In this document: piece by piece, positions 10,226 through 18,293 of the stretch
How positions within the stretch are numbered: position 1 is the first letter of the stretch
Layout of the letters: each line of letters starts with the position of its first letter
Origin: Acidobacteriota bacterium
GTDB lineage: Bacteria > Acidobacteriota > Vicinamibacteria > Vicinamibacterales > 2-12-FULL-66-21
Direction: 5' to 3'
Assembly (NCBI GenBank): GCA_016184105.1
Contig: JACPDI010000021.1
Location: 62,001 to 126,000, forward strand
DNA: 64,000 nt
Position numbers and translations under genes: made by a program
Notes under the pieces: model-generated
Databases searched by the model: none
Told to the model about the DNA's origin: nothing
Seen by the model: the letters and a program-made list of their open reading frames with translations, nothing else

Positions 10226-10231
10226 ATTCTA
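10226..10231 (-). promoter_or_regulatory. -10 box of the DUF1015-serA-serC operon
   Basis: Minus-strand TAGAAT (10231 to 10226) ends 9 nt before the ATG at 10216, with no Shine-Dalgarno between. The transcript is probably leaderless. The copy B palindrome lies 15 bp further upstream, in the -35 zone. Confidence 0.5.
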
Positions 10232-10245
10232 TCTGGCGATTTGGG

Positions 10246-10303
10246 AAAAGGGGGACAGTCACACTTTCCCAGTCGGCCGCGGAACGTGTGACTGTCCCCT
10301 TTA
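10246..10303. repeat. REP-like palindrome, copy B (imperfect)
   Basis: Left arm 10246-10269 matches copies A and C (GGGGGACAGTCACACTTTCC). The right arm 10281-10303 has one mismatch (GGAACG for GGAAAG) and one C fewer in the C-run; the 11-nt loop is also different. The right arm supplies the TAA stop of the M23 gene (10303 to 10301). Confidence 0.85.
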
Positions 10304-11566
10304 CTGCGCGGCCTTGACGGCGTCGCGCGCGCGCGGCTCGGAGGCGCGCGCGAGGAGCGTCGTCGAGAGCTCGCGCATCATGCGCTCGCGCTCGGCGGCG
10401 AATGCGGCGCGCGCGCCGCCCGCGATCGGCTCGCCGGGAGGCATCCGCCGGTGGATCGTGAGCGGGTTGACGAACGCGCCGTTTCGCTTGAGGCGGTAGT
10501 CAAGGTGTGGACCGGTGGCGGTGCCGGTCGACCCCACGCGGCCGATCAGTTGTCCCTGCTCGACTTTCGTGCCGGCGCGGACACCCTTCCCGAGCGACGA
10601 GAGGTGAAGGTAATAGCTCTCGAATCCGTTCGGATGGCGCAGCCGGACCATCAGCCCCGATCCGCCGCTGTACCCGGCCGAGACGGCGATGCCCGATGCC
10701 ACCGCCACGACCGGCGCGCCGTGCGGCGCGCCGTAGTCCACCGCCAGGTGCGCGCGATAGCTGCGGTGCACGGGGTGCAGGCGGCGGTACGAGAACCCTG
10801 ACGTGACACGCGCTTCGAACTTCAGCGGTGACCTGAGAAAGACGCGCCGGAGCGAGCGCCCGCGTTCGTCGTAGTAGCCCGCCTTCCCGTTCTGCACGAA
10901 GCGGTAGGCGTGCAGATCGCGGCCATCGTTCTTGAGCCGCGCGGCGAGCAGGTTGCCGTAACCGGCAAATTCCCCCTCGCGGAAGATCTTCTCGAACAGC
11001 AGTTCGACGCTGTCGCCCGGCTGGAGATCGCTCTCGAAGTCCACGTCGCCGGCGAACACCTCGGCGAGCCCAATCGCGAGCTGGACCTTCCCGCCGGCCG
11101 CGTCGATCGCGGCCACGAGCGACGGGTGCTCCTTGTCGATGTCGGCGTGAATCGCGGCAACCTCGGTGGTCTTCTCGTACGCGATCACCTGGACGTCGAA
11201 GCGATTCGGCTGATCGCGATCGACGTTGGAGACCTGGAGAAACCGATCCGCGTCGATCCGGTACTCGAAGCGGCGCAGCAGGCCGTCGACCGTCCGCACG
11301 AGCCGGTACGGCTGGTCGGCGCGCAGGATACGCGGGCTCAACACGGTGCGCACGGCCTCGATCGCCGCGACCGCAACGTCGGCACGGAGCTGGTGCGTGC
11401 GAAAGATCGCCTCGAGCGTCGCGTTCGGCGTGACGCGCGCCTCGAACGTCTGGGTGTCGGGCACGAGCACGATGTCGCCGCGGCCGGCCGGTGCGGGTTC
11501 GGGCGCGCGCTCGCAGGCGGTGAGACAGGCGAACGCAGCAAGACACACAAATGCCCGCAACCTCAT
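10301..11566 (-). CDS. M23-family murein endopeptidase lipoprotein (MepM-like)
   Basis: 421-residue predicted peptidoglycan DD-endopeptidase. Signal peptide with a lipobox (LTAC, lipidated Cys18), so probably anchored in the outer membrane. A helical/opacity-associated N-terminal region (about 40-260) is followed by the LytM/M23 domain (about 270-375). Zinc motif HLAVDYG supplies His and Asp; the usual HxH is GPHLDYR, so the third ligand is Asp instead of His. I recall that variant in MepM-like relatives. A minus-strand TATATT (11584 to 11579) lies 12 nt before the ATG, suggesting its own promoter despite the short 35-nt gap to the upstream gene. Confidence 0.88.
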   Translation of the reverse strand: MRLRAFVCLAAFACLTACERAPEPAPAGRGDIVLVPDTQTFEARVTPNATLEAIFRTHQLRADVAVAAIEAVRTVLSPRILRADQPYRLVRTVDGLLRRFEYRIDADRFLQVSNVDRDQPNRFDVQVIAYEKTTEVAAIHADIDKEHPSLVAAIDAAGGKVQLAIGLAEVFAGDVDFESDLQPGDSVELLFEKIFREGEFAGYGNLLAARLKNDGRDLHAYRFVQNGKAGYYDERGRSLRRVFLRSPLKFEARVTSGFSYRRLHPVHRSYRAHLAVDYGAPHGAPVVAVASGIAVSAGYSGGSGLMVRLRHPNGFESYYLHLSSLGKGVRAGTKVEQGQLIGRVGSTGTATGPHLDYRLKRNGAFVNPLTIHRRMPPGEPIAGGARAAFAAERERMMRELSTTLLARASEPRARDAVKAAQ

Positions 11567-11601
11567 GAGGGTGCAGGCAATATAGCACGCCTTCGGTCAG
11601 C

Positions 11602-13269
11602 TCATGACGCCGGATCGGCGGGGCGCGACATGATCCACACCGACCAGGAACCGGATCGGCGGCTGTGGAACGCGAGCCGGCGACCCGTGGCGTCCCACGC
11701 AAACTCCTCGGCGGTCGGATCGGCGAGGATACGCTGCATCGATCCATCCGTCAGATCGAGCAGCCACGCGCCGTCACGCAGCACCTGGAAGGCGATGTGA
11801 CGTCCGTCGGGGGACACGGCGGGCGTTCGCACGACACGCCCCGCGCGTGGTGACTGGTACAAGCGCCGCGCACCGGTGGCCAGGTCCAGCACGGTCAACC
11901 GATCCTCGTGACTGTACGCGAGCCTGCGGCCGTCGGGAAACCACGACGCGCCCCACGGCTGCCCGTAACGGTAGGAGGTCAGGCGGACGCTCGCGTTCGA
12001 CGCGAGGTCGAGCACCCACAGGTTCCACACGCGACCCGCCGTGGCCGCCTCGCCGCGAACGAACGCGAGCCGGGTTCCATCGGGAGACCAGCTCGGCACC
12101 GCGGCCAATCCCGGCCCGCTGACGCGCCGGACCTCGGATCCATCCGCGTTCGCAACATAGACACCGCGCTCGCCGTCGCGATCCGAGTCGAAGGCGATAC
12201 GCGAGCCATCCGGCGAGGGCTTCACGTGATAGTTCCGCGCGCCGTCCTGCAGGAGGCTGATCACGCGCAGGTCGCCGGTGGAGGCGTCGGTCTCGGCCTT
12301 GAGCAGCGCGGTCCCGGCCCCCTCGTCGCGATGATAGAAGACGGCGCTGCCTGCGCTCGAGAACGCGGGAGAGAAACTCGGCAACCCTGTCACGCTCGCC
12401 TTGCGCAGGCTCCGCGAAGGTTCCGGCTGGCGTCGCGCCGTGTTGTCGGCGGACGCTTCGGGCGGCGACGGCCGGGGCTGCACCGGCACGGCGCCGGCCG
12501 GCACCGGTGCGGACGATTCGCGCACGGGCAAATCGGTCTCGCCGCTCGCTCCTCGCGGCGCCACATCCGACGCCGTGGAACCTGGAGCGGGCGGCGGAAT
12601 CGCGGTGGCGGCCCGGCGCGGCGGCGCGACCGGCGTGCTGTGCAGGCGATCGACCGCGAGGCCGCCGGCGATCACACCCGCCGTGAAGACGGCGGCCGCG
12701 GCGGCGAGACGGCCCGCTCGACGGCGCGCCCGCGGGACCGCCGGCGCGAGTGCGGCGTCCGGCGCATCGATCTGGCGCGCGCGCTCCGCCTCGACGATGG
12801 CGAGCACGCGCGCGGGGTCGAGCCCGGCGGCCGTCGCGTACGCGTCGCATACGCGACGGGTCCAACCTTCATGGTGCCACCGGCGGAAGTCTCCCCACTC
12901 GAGCTGACGCAGCACGTACCGCGGCAGCGCGGTGTCGTGCGCCAGCCGCTCGAGCGTGATCCGCGCCTCGCGACGCGCGCGGCGCACGTCTGAGATATCC
13001 ACGAGGCTGGTTGAGTGAAGCATGAAACGCCGGACGGCGGCGCGAAACTCCTCGGGGGTGGCGAACCGTGGTACGTCGAGCTCCCCCTGCGCGCGCGCGA
13101 GAACGAGCTGGAGCGCGCCGGGGACGCGGGGCGGCAACACGCTGCGCAGCAGGCGCGCGCCTTCGGCGAGGTCGCTGCCGCGCCAGCGGGCACAGAACTC
13201 CGCGCACGCATCGGACACGGCACGAGCACTACCGTTTGCAGGAAAGCTGACGAGGTTATCGGGTGACAC
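11602..13269 (-). CDS. RodZ-like HTH, transmembrane helix and TolB-type beta-propeller protein
   Basis: Bitopic membrane protein of about 555 residues. Order: poorly conserved N-terminus, a RodZ-type helix-turn-helix (about 93-156, RRARREARITLERLAHDT then GLDPARVLAIV), one transmembrane helix (about 186-206), a Pro/Ala-rich linker, then repeated PD40/WD40-like blades (SPDGSRIAFDSDRDGERGV, SPDGTRLAFV, FPDGRRLAYS, SPDGRHIAFQ), presumably periplasmic. In RodZ the HTH contacts the actin-like cytoskeleton; a link here is inference. Start uncertain: GTG 13269 was chosen because the reading frame further upstream runs into the neighbouring gene. Lies downstream of the pseudokinase and TonB-C genes. 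Confidence 0.72.
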   Translation of the reverse strand: MSPDNLVSFPANGSARAVSDACAEFCARWRGSDLAEGARLLRSVLPPRVPGALQLVLARAQGELDVPRFATPEEFRAAVRRFMLHSTSLVDISDVRRARREARITLERLAHDTALPRYVLRQLEWGDFRRWHHEGWTRRVCDAYATAAGLDPARVLAIVEAERARQIDAPDAALAPAVPRARRRAGRLAAAAAVFTAGVIAGGLAVDRLHSTPVAPPRRAATAIPPPAPGSTASDVAPRGASGETDLPVRESSAPVPAGAVPVQPRPSPPEASADNTARRQPEPSRSLRKASVTGLPSFSPAFSSAGSAVFYHRDEGAGTALLKAETDASTGDLRVISLLQDGARNYHVKPSPDGSRIAFDSDRDGERGVYVANADGSEVRRVSGPGLAAVPSWSPDGTRLAFVRGEAATAGRVWNLWVLDLASNASVRLTSYRYGQPWGASWFPDGRRLAYSHEDRLTVLDLATGARRLYQSPRAGRVVRTPAVSPDGRHIAFQVLRDGAWLLDLTDGSMQRILADPTAEEFAWDATGRRLAFHSRRSGSWSVWIMSRPADPAS

Positions 13270-13306
13270 GCCGACAGGAGTGCCAGATTCGGGCCAGCAG
13301 GTATAG

Positions 13307-13376
13307 ATGTGCTGCGTGCCAGGTGCGGCGTGCCAGGTGCCGAGTTGCCAGGTGTTAAGTGCCGAGTGCCGTGCTG
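13307..13376. repeat. degenerate TGCCAGGTG/GTGCCGAGT repeats
   Basis: About 70 bp of imperfect direct repeats built on TGCCAGGTG and AGTGCCG words fill the gap between the stop of the TPR/TonB-C gene (13386) and the start of the HTH-propeller gene (13269). No open gene or promoter is visible here. Confidence 0.75.
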
Positions 13377-13385
13377 AGTGCGCGT

Positions 13386-14276
13386 TCAGCGGCGAGCGAC
13401 CGTCACGGCAATGCGCTTGCGGAACTTCACGGGCCGCCCGTCGATCGTCGCGGGCCGGTAGCGCCAGCCGGCCGCGGCGGCGACGAGCATCGCGTCGTAG
13501 GTGACGTGCACCGACGCGCGGATCGCGGCGGATTCGACGCGCCCGGCCTCGTCGATGACGACCTCGAGCACGCCGCGGTCGCGCGCCAACGCCACAATTG
13601 ACGACGGCAGACGCGGCAATTCCTGGCGGACGGTGACCGGCGCGACGACCTGGGTGTCGTCCGCCGAGTAAATCATCGGCTGCGCCGGCGCGGCCGCAGG
13701 CGCGGAGATGGCGGGCTCGGGTGGAACCGGGGGCTCGGCCGCCTTCGCGGCGGCCTCGCTGAGCTCGAGGAATCCGCCCGCCAGCGTGCGCATGTCCGCC
13801 AGCCTGCCCTGCATGTCCGGGTCGTCCAGCAGCTGAATGACCTGCTTGAACTGATCGGCCGCCGCCGCGAACTCCTTGCGATCGTAGGTGGCCTTGGCGG
13901 CCGTGTATCGCTCGCCGGCAATCTCGGGCAGCATGCGGCGTCGCACGTCGGAGAATGCCGTCCGCACGCGCGGCGCGGCTTCGGCGTCGGTCGGCTGGTA
14001 AAACGGATCCGCCGTCACGACCGCTGAAATCGCCGCCTCGGCTTCCGACGCGCGCCCGAGCGCGAGCAGGCACAGCGAGCGGACCTGCTCGACCGCGCGC
14101 ACGTCCTCGGGACGCACCGACACGTCCTCGGCGACCTTGATCGCGCCGAGCGTGGCAAGCGCCTCGTCGTAGCGCGCCGAGGCGTACAGCTCGCGCGCCG
14201 AGACGAGGGGGTCCTGCGCCGCGAGCGGCGCGGCGGTCACGAGCAACAGGACGACGGTGGCAAACACGGTTCGCAT
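13386..14276 (-). CDS. periplasmic TPR protein with TonB-like C-terminal domain
   Basis: 296 residues: signal peptide (cleavage likely after LAAQ, about residue 21), TPR-like helices (about 25-165), a Pro/Ala linker, then a TonB C-terminal-like domain (about 205-295; LPSSIVALARDRGVLEVVIDEAGRVESAAI, here abbreviated from the full domain). There is no N-terminal transmembrane anchor, so it is not a classical energy transducer. It may bind receptors or envelope proteins in the periplasm. Starts 3 nt after the pseudokinase stop, so translation is probably coupled. Confidence 0.8.
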   Translation of the reverse strand: MRTVFATVVLLLVTAAPLAAQDPLVSARELYASARYDEALATLGAIKVAEDVSVRPEDVRAVEQVRSLCLLALGRASEAEAAISAVVTADPFYQPTDAEAAPRVRTAFSDVRRRMLPEIAGERYTAAKATYDRKEFAAAADQFKQVIQLLDDPDMQGRLADMRTLAGGFLELSEAAAKAAEPPVPPEPAISAPAAAPAQPMIYSADDTQVVAPVTVRQELPRLPSSIVALARDRGVLEVVIDEAGRVESAAIRASVHVTYDAMLVAAAAGWRYRPATIDGRPVKFRKRIAVTVARR

Positions 14277-14279
14277 GGC

Positions 14280-16445
14280 CTACTTCCGCATGTCAACGCT
14301 GACGCGCACGGGCGCCGACGGCGTGACCGAAATCGCCTGCCGCTTCTCGCCGAACTGCGGGTGCCTGAACACCACTTCGTGAGGCCCGATGGGCAGCGAC
14401 AGGTTGCCGATTGGCGTCTCGCCGACGCGGCGGTCGTCGATCCACACCTCAGCCCAGGGCAGCGCGTTCAGGTTGACGTTGCCATTCGGCAGTTCGATTC
14501 CGACGGCCGCGGTCTTCCCGGGCTGCACCTGCACGACGCGCGTGACGCGGTAACCGAGCGTCTCGTTCACAAGCTCCAGACTGTGACGGCCGGCGGGGAC
14601 CATGATGCGGTCGGTCTCGGTCGAGCCAATCAGCCGGCCCTGCTCGAAGATCTGCATCGAGAAGGGCGCGGTGACCGCGACCCAGCCGGAGGCGGGTCCC
14701 GTGACCGCGGCCCCGAGCGGCGCGACGAGCGACGCCGTCATGCCCGCCTCGACGATGACGGTGTGCTGCACCGTGGCTCCCTCGTGCTCGAGCACGATGC
14801 GGTGCTCGCCGGGAGCCAGATTCTGGCCGATGGTCGGCGCGGTGCCGGCGGCTTGCCCGTCCACGGTCACGCGCGCGCCCGGCGGGTCGGAGCGCACGTC
14901 AAGCTGGCCGGTGGAGGGAACCACCGCCTCGGCAAACTCGACAAACTGCGACATCGTCGCGCCGGCGGCCATCGTGACCGGCATCACGCGCGGCAACCCC
15001 TTTCCGCGCAGCTCGAGGATATGCGCCCCCGCCTTGAGCGTCAGGCGCACCGGCGTCACGCCGCGTGCCTGGCCGTCGACCACGACGTCCACGCCCGCGG
15101 GAGAGGACTGCACGATGAGCGTGCCGGTCTCCGCCGCAGGGGGCGCCGCCGCCGGAGCGGACATGTACGTGCGTGCGCCAAACACACCGGCGGCGCCGAT
15201 TGCGACAAGCACCACCAGCACGATCGCGATGCGGAGTCCGCGCGAGGTTCCGCGCGACTCTCTCGGCATGTCGATCAGCGGCACCATCGGCTCCTCCGGC
15301 TCCTCAGCGATCGGACCGGGAGCGCCAAATGACGCCTGCAGCGCGTCGAGATCGAGGGGCTCTTCACGTGCCACGTGCGACGGTGCCACGTGCGACGGTG
15401 CCACGTGCGACGGTGCGACGGGTGACGGGGCCACGTGCGGTGGCGCGGCGGGAGGCGCTTCGACCTGGGGCGGCTCGACGGGTGCCACCGCTGCCAGGGG
15501 CAGCGCGGGGGCGGGCGCCGGCGGTTCCTCCGGCGTCTGCAGCTCGATGATGGCGTCCACGCAGCGCGACATGAACGCTTCGACCGCCACGGCCGAGGCC
15601 ACGTAGCGCGCATCGGCCGCGAGAATCTGGTCCAGCCCCATCTGCGCCTCGCGCGCCGAAAGGAACGGGCGTCGCGGGTCGAGCTGAAGTGCGCGCGCCA
15701 GCCATCCGCGGAGCCCCTGCGAAAGCGGCTGGCGCGCGCCGCCGGCCGAAGCCTCGGTGGACTCCGCCAGCAGGTCGTTGATGCGCCCGAACTCGTCCTC
15801 GTGGAGCGTGCGCCCCAGGATCAGCGACAGCGACGTGACGCCTGCCTGCATCACGTCGGCGCGATGATCGAAGCGCGGCGCCCCGGCCGACGGGGGCATC
15901 GGAATCCGGTAGTCCCGCCAGAGGCGGTCGTGCGAAAGTTGTAGCTGTTCGAGCGCGGAGCCGAGCACGTAGTCGGCCACCACCAGCCGGGCGTGCGGCG
16001 TGACGATCAGCCGGTCGGGCCCGATCGCGCCGTGCGCCACATCGCGCGCGTTCTCGTGCAGCAGCACGATCGCCGGCAGCAGCTGCTGGATCAGCGACAG
16101 CGCCGCGTTGGTGTCCACCGCGAGGCCACGGTCTTCGGCGATGCGCAGCATCTGCGCGAGACGAAAGCCGCCGACATGATCGGCGACCACCGACAAGCCC
16201 GTCGCGGTGCGATCCACGCGCCGCACGCGGGCAAACGCGTTCTGGCGGAAATTCGCCAGGCGCGCCGTGCGCTCGCGCAGCGCGAACTCGAAGGACGGCA
16301 CGCTGGTCAGCGCCGTGCGCAGGTGAAGCACCTCGACGGTGTCACCGCTGGCCGCATCGGCCAGCAGGGTGCGTTCGCCGAGTCCGTCGACGAACTCGGG
16401 CGCATCCAGCGCGCGCGGCTCTGCCTGGGCCGGGTCCATGTCCAC
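14280..16445 (-). CDS. membrane pseudokinase with C-terminal PEGA repeats
   Basis: 721 residues. The N-terminal 300 residues have a protein-kinase-like layout but lack catalytic residues: the HRD loop reads HGAIGPDRL (138-146), the DFG position reads ADY (157-159), and no VAIK lysine is evident. A Pro-rich linker with APSHV repeats and a single transmembrane helix near residue 410 follow. The rest contains PEGA-type beta domains (GTLIVQSSPAGVDVVVDGQA, GQLDVRSDPPGARVTVDGQA, and further related units). PEGA domains occur outside the membrane in kinases of this phylum, so a cytoplasmic pseudokinase sensing or reporting on the envelope is inferred. AGGAG precedes the ATG. Head of a probable operon. 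Confidence 0.8.
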   Translation of the reverse strand: MDMDPAQAEPRALDAPEFVDGLGERTLLADAASGDTVEVLHLRTALTSVPSFEFALRERTARLANFRQNAFARVRRVDRTATGLSVVADHVGGFRLAQMLRIAEDRGLAVDTNAALSLIQQLLPAIVLLHENARDVAHGAIGPDRLIVTPHARLVVADYVLGSALEQLQLSHDRLWRDYRIPMPPSAGAPRFDHRADVMQAGVTSLSLILGRTLHEDEFGRINDLLAESTEASAGGARQPLSQGLRGWLARALQLDPRRPFLSAREAQMGLDQILAADARYVASAVAVEAFMSRCVDAIIELQTPEEPPAPAPALPLAAVAPVEPPQVEAPPAAPPHVAPSPVAPSHVAPSHVAPSHVAREEPLDLDALQASFGAPGPIAEEPEEPMVPLIDMPRESRGTSRGLRIAIVLVVLVAIGAAGVFGARTYMSAPAAAPPAAETGTLIVQSSPAGVDVVVDGQARGVTPVRLTLKAGAHILELRGKGLPRVMPVTMAAGATMSQFVEFAEAVVPSTGQLDVRSDPPGARVTVDGQAAGTAPTIGQNLAPGEHRIVLEHEGATVQHTVIVEAGMTASLVAPLGAAVTGPASGWVAVTAPFSMQIFEQGRLIGSTETDRIMVPAGRHSLELVNETLGYRVTRVVQVQPGKTAAVGIELPNGNVNLNALPWAEVWIDDRRVGETPIGNLSLPIGPHEVVFRHPQFGEKRQAISVTPSAPVRVSVDMRK
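15368..15412. repeat. three tandem 15-bp units inside the pseudokinase gene
   Basis: Three perfect copies of GTGCCACGTGCGACG encode repeats of the pentapeptide APSHV in the Pro-rich linker. Length variation here would change linker length without a frameshift. Confidence 0.9.
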
Positions 16446-16449
16446 TCCT

Positions 16450-16542
16450 CTACGCGCGTGCGGGCTGCAACGCCCGCTCCAGCAGAATCGTAATCAACGG
16501 GTACGGCACGAAATGGTTGCGCCGTAACGACTTCGTCAGCAT
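16450..16542 (-). CDS. possible 30-residue leader ORF before the pseudokinase
   Basis: An ATG-to-TAG frame of 30 residues (begins MLTKSLRRNHFVPYPLITIL) ends 4 nt before the pseudokinase ATG, with the AGGAG of the next gene directly after its stop. It is basic at the N-terminus and hydrophobic in the middle, and the DNA is less GC-rich than its surroundings, unlike a shadow frame. It has no clear Shine-Dalgarno and I recognise no family. It could be a leader peptide or a remnant of a larger gene's 3' end. Confidence 0.3.
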   Translation of the reverse strand: MLTKSLRRNHFVPYPLITILLERALQPARA

Positions 16543-16653
16543 TTCGGCGTCCCGGACGTGGACAACGGTCTTACAAACCCGTGAACACCGATGACAAAAG
16601 CGTGATCGGAGCACAGTGTTATTCTGTGCAGCCAGTCCCTGGAGGGAGAAGAA

Positions 16654-18249
16654 ATGAGAGCGACACGTCCACGCCGCGTGCTGATGGCGATTGCGCTGAC
16701 CGGCGCGATCGCGATGCCGACCGGCGCGCAGCAGGCGCAGGAAAACGTTGATTACGACGCCATCTATCGCATCAAGGAAGAGGGATTCCAGCGCTCGAAG
16801 GTGATGGAGATCACCAGCTATCTCACCGACGTGCACGGGCCACGCCTGACCAACTCGCCGAACTACAAGGCGGCGGCCGACTACGCGGTGAAGAAGCTGA
16901 ACGAGTGGGGCCTGGCCAACGTGACGCTCGAGCCGTGGGGCCCGTTCGGCCCCGGCTGGTCGAACGAACTCACCGCCATCCGCGCCGTGTCGCCGCAGAA
17001 TTACCCGATCATCGGGTACTCAAAGGCGTGGGGCGGCGGCACCAGCGGTCCGGTCTCCGGCGAGGCGGTCGTCGTGAAGATGGACCCGAACGACCGCGAG
17101 CTGAAGGGCCTCGAGGAGCATCGCGGCAAGCTCCGCGGAAAGATCGTCCTGCTCGGGGAGCCACGCGAGCTGAAGCCGATTTTCGAGCCGGCCGCGAATC
17201 GGTTCACCGAGCGGCAGCTCGAGGAGATGACAACCGAGAACGACAACCGTCCGCGCCCCGCCGCCTACAACGAGGCGGTGCGTCGCCAGTTCATGGAAAT
17301 CACCCGCAAGCGCATGCAATTCTTCAAGAACGAAGGGGTGGTTGCCGTGCTCGACGAGGGGCGGAACGGCGACGGCGGCACGGTGTTTCTGGGCGGCGTG
17401 AACCCGCGCGACCCGAAGGATCCCAATTACGTCGCCATCCCGCAGCTCACGATCGCGGCGGAGCATTACGGCCGCATCGCCCGGACGCTCGACAAGAAGA
17501 TTCCGGTGACGCTCGAGCTCAACATCAGGAACACGTTCCACGAGGCCGACCCGAATTCCTTCACGATCGTCGGCGAGATTCCGGGCACGGACAAGGCCGA
17601 TGAAGTCGTGATGATCGGCGCGCACTTCGACTCGTGGCACGCCGGCACCGGTGCGACCGACAACGCGGCCGGCTCGGCGGTGATGATGGAGGTGATGCGC
17701 ATCCTGAAATCAGCGGGTCTCAAGCCGCGCCGCACGATCCGCATCGCCCTCTGGTCTGGCGAGGAACAGGGACTGCTCGGCTCGCGCGCCTACGTCAAAC
17801 AGCACTACGCCGACCGCGAGACGATGCAGCTCAAGCCGGAACACGCGAAGTTCGCCGGATACTTCAACGTGGACAACGGCACCGGAACGATCCGCGGCGT
17901 GTACCTCCAGGGCAACGAGGCGATCGCGCCGATTTTCTCCGCGTGGATGGCGCCGTTCAAGAACCTCGGGATGACGACGCTCACCGTCCGCGACACGAGC
18001 GGCACCGATCACCTCGCGTTCGATGCCGTGGGGCTCCCCGGCTTCCAGTTCATCCAGGACGAGGTGGAGTACGACACGCGCACGCACCACTCCAACATGG
18101 ACGTCTACGAGCGCATCCAGCCTTCCGACATGATGAACAACGCCGTCATCGTCGCCTCCTTTGCGTATCACGCCGCGATGCGCGACGAGAAACTGCCTCG
18201 CAAACCGCTGCCGAAGCCGGCGCCGCCGCAGCGCACGACGACGCCGTAG
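16654..18249 (+). CDS. secreted M28-family zinc peptidase
   Basis: 531-residue exported aminopeptidase-type enzyme. Signal peptide to about residue 24 (GAQ), N-terminal helical region, an inserted PA-like domain (about 120-270), and the M28 catalytic core: HFDSWHAGTGATDNAAG (first His and Asp ligands plus bridging Asp, about 325-341), SGEEQGLLGS (catalytic Glu and ligand), and a final histidine in THHSN. Close in layout to carboxypeptidase Q-like M28 proteins. GGAGGGAGAAGAA precedes the ATG, one of the strongest ribosome sites in the window. Probably releases amino acids from peptides outside the cytoplasm. Confidence 0.92.
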   Translation: MRATRPRRVLMAIALTGAIAMPTGAQQAQENVDYDAIYRIKEEGFQRSKVMEITSYLTDVHGPRLTNSPNYKAAADYAVKKLNEWGLANVTLEPWGPFGPGWSNELTAIRAVSPQNYPIIGYSKAWGGGTSGPVSGEAVVVKMDPNDRELKGLEEHRGKLRGKIVLLGEPRELKPIFEPAANRFTERQLEEMTTENDNRPRPAAYNEAVRRQFMEITRKRMQFFKNEGVVAVLDEGRNGDGGTVFLGGVNPRDPKDPNYVAIPQLTIAAEHYGRIARTLDKKIPVTLELNIRNTFHEADPNSFTIVGEIPGTDKADEVVMIGAHFDSWHAGTGATDNAAGSAVMMEVMRILKSAGLKPRRTIRIALWSGEEQGLLGSRAYVKQHYADRETMQLKPEHAKFAGYFNVDNGTGTIRGVYLQGNEAIAPIFSAWMAPFKNLGMTTLTVRDTSGTDHLAFDAVGLPGFQFIQDEVEYDTRTHHSNMDVYERIQPSDMMNNAVIVASFAYHAAMRDEKLPRKPLPKPAPPQRTTTP

Positions 18250-18263
18250 CGACAGAGTCCGCG

Positions 18264-18293
18264 AGGGGTCAGGTCGTTCACGACCTGACCCCT
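18264..18293. repeat. short REP-like palindrome between convergent genes
   Basis: Arms AGGGGTCAGGTCGT (18264-18277) and ACGACCTGACCCCT (18280-18293), a perfect 14-bp stem. It lies between the M28 stop (18249) and the convergent stop at 18292-18294, which overlaps the arm end. Sequence style (AGGGG(T/A)C at the arm start) resembles the longer palindromes at 6514, 10246 and 28208. It may terminate both genes. Confidence 0.8.

Noticed and set aside
15368-15412. CRISPR-like repeats
   Set aside because: Three direct 15-bp units without spacers, in frame inside a protein linker.
16598-16616. Second CRP-like site upstream of the M28 gene (GTGATCGGAGCACA)
   Set aside because: The half-sites are one base too close and one is imperfect, so it does not match the N6 spacing.
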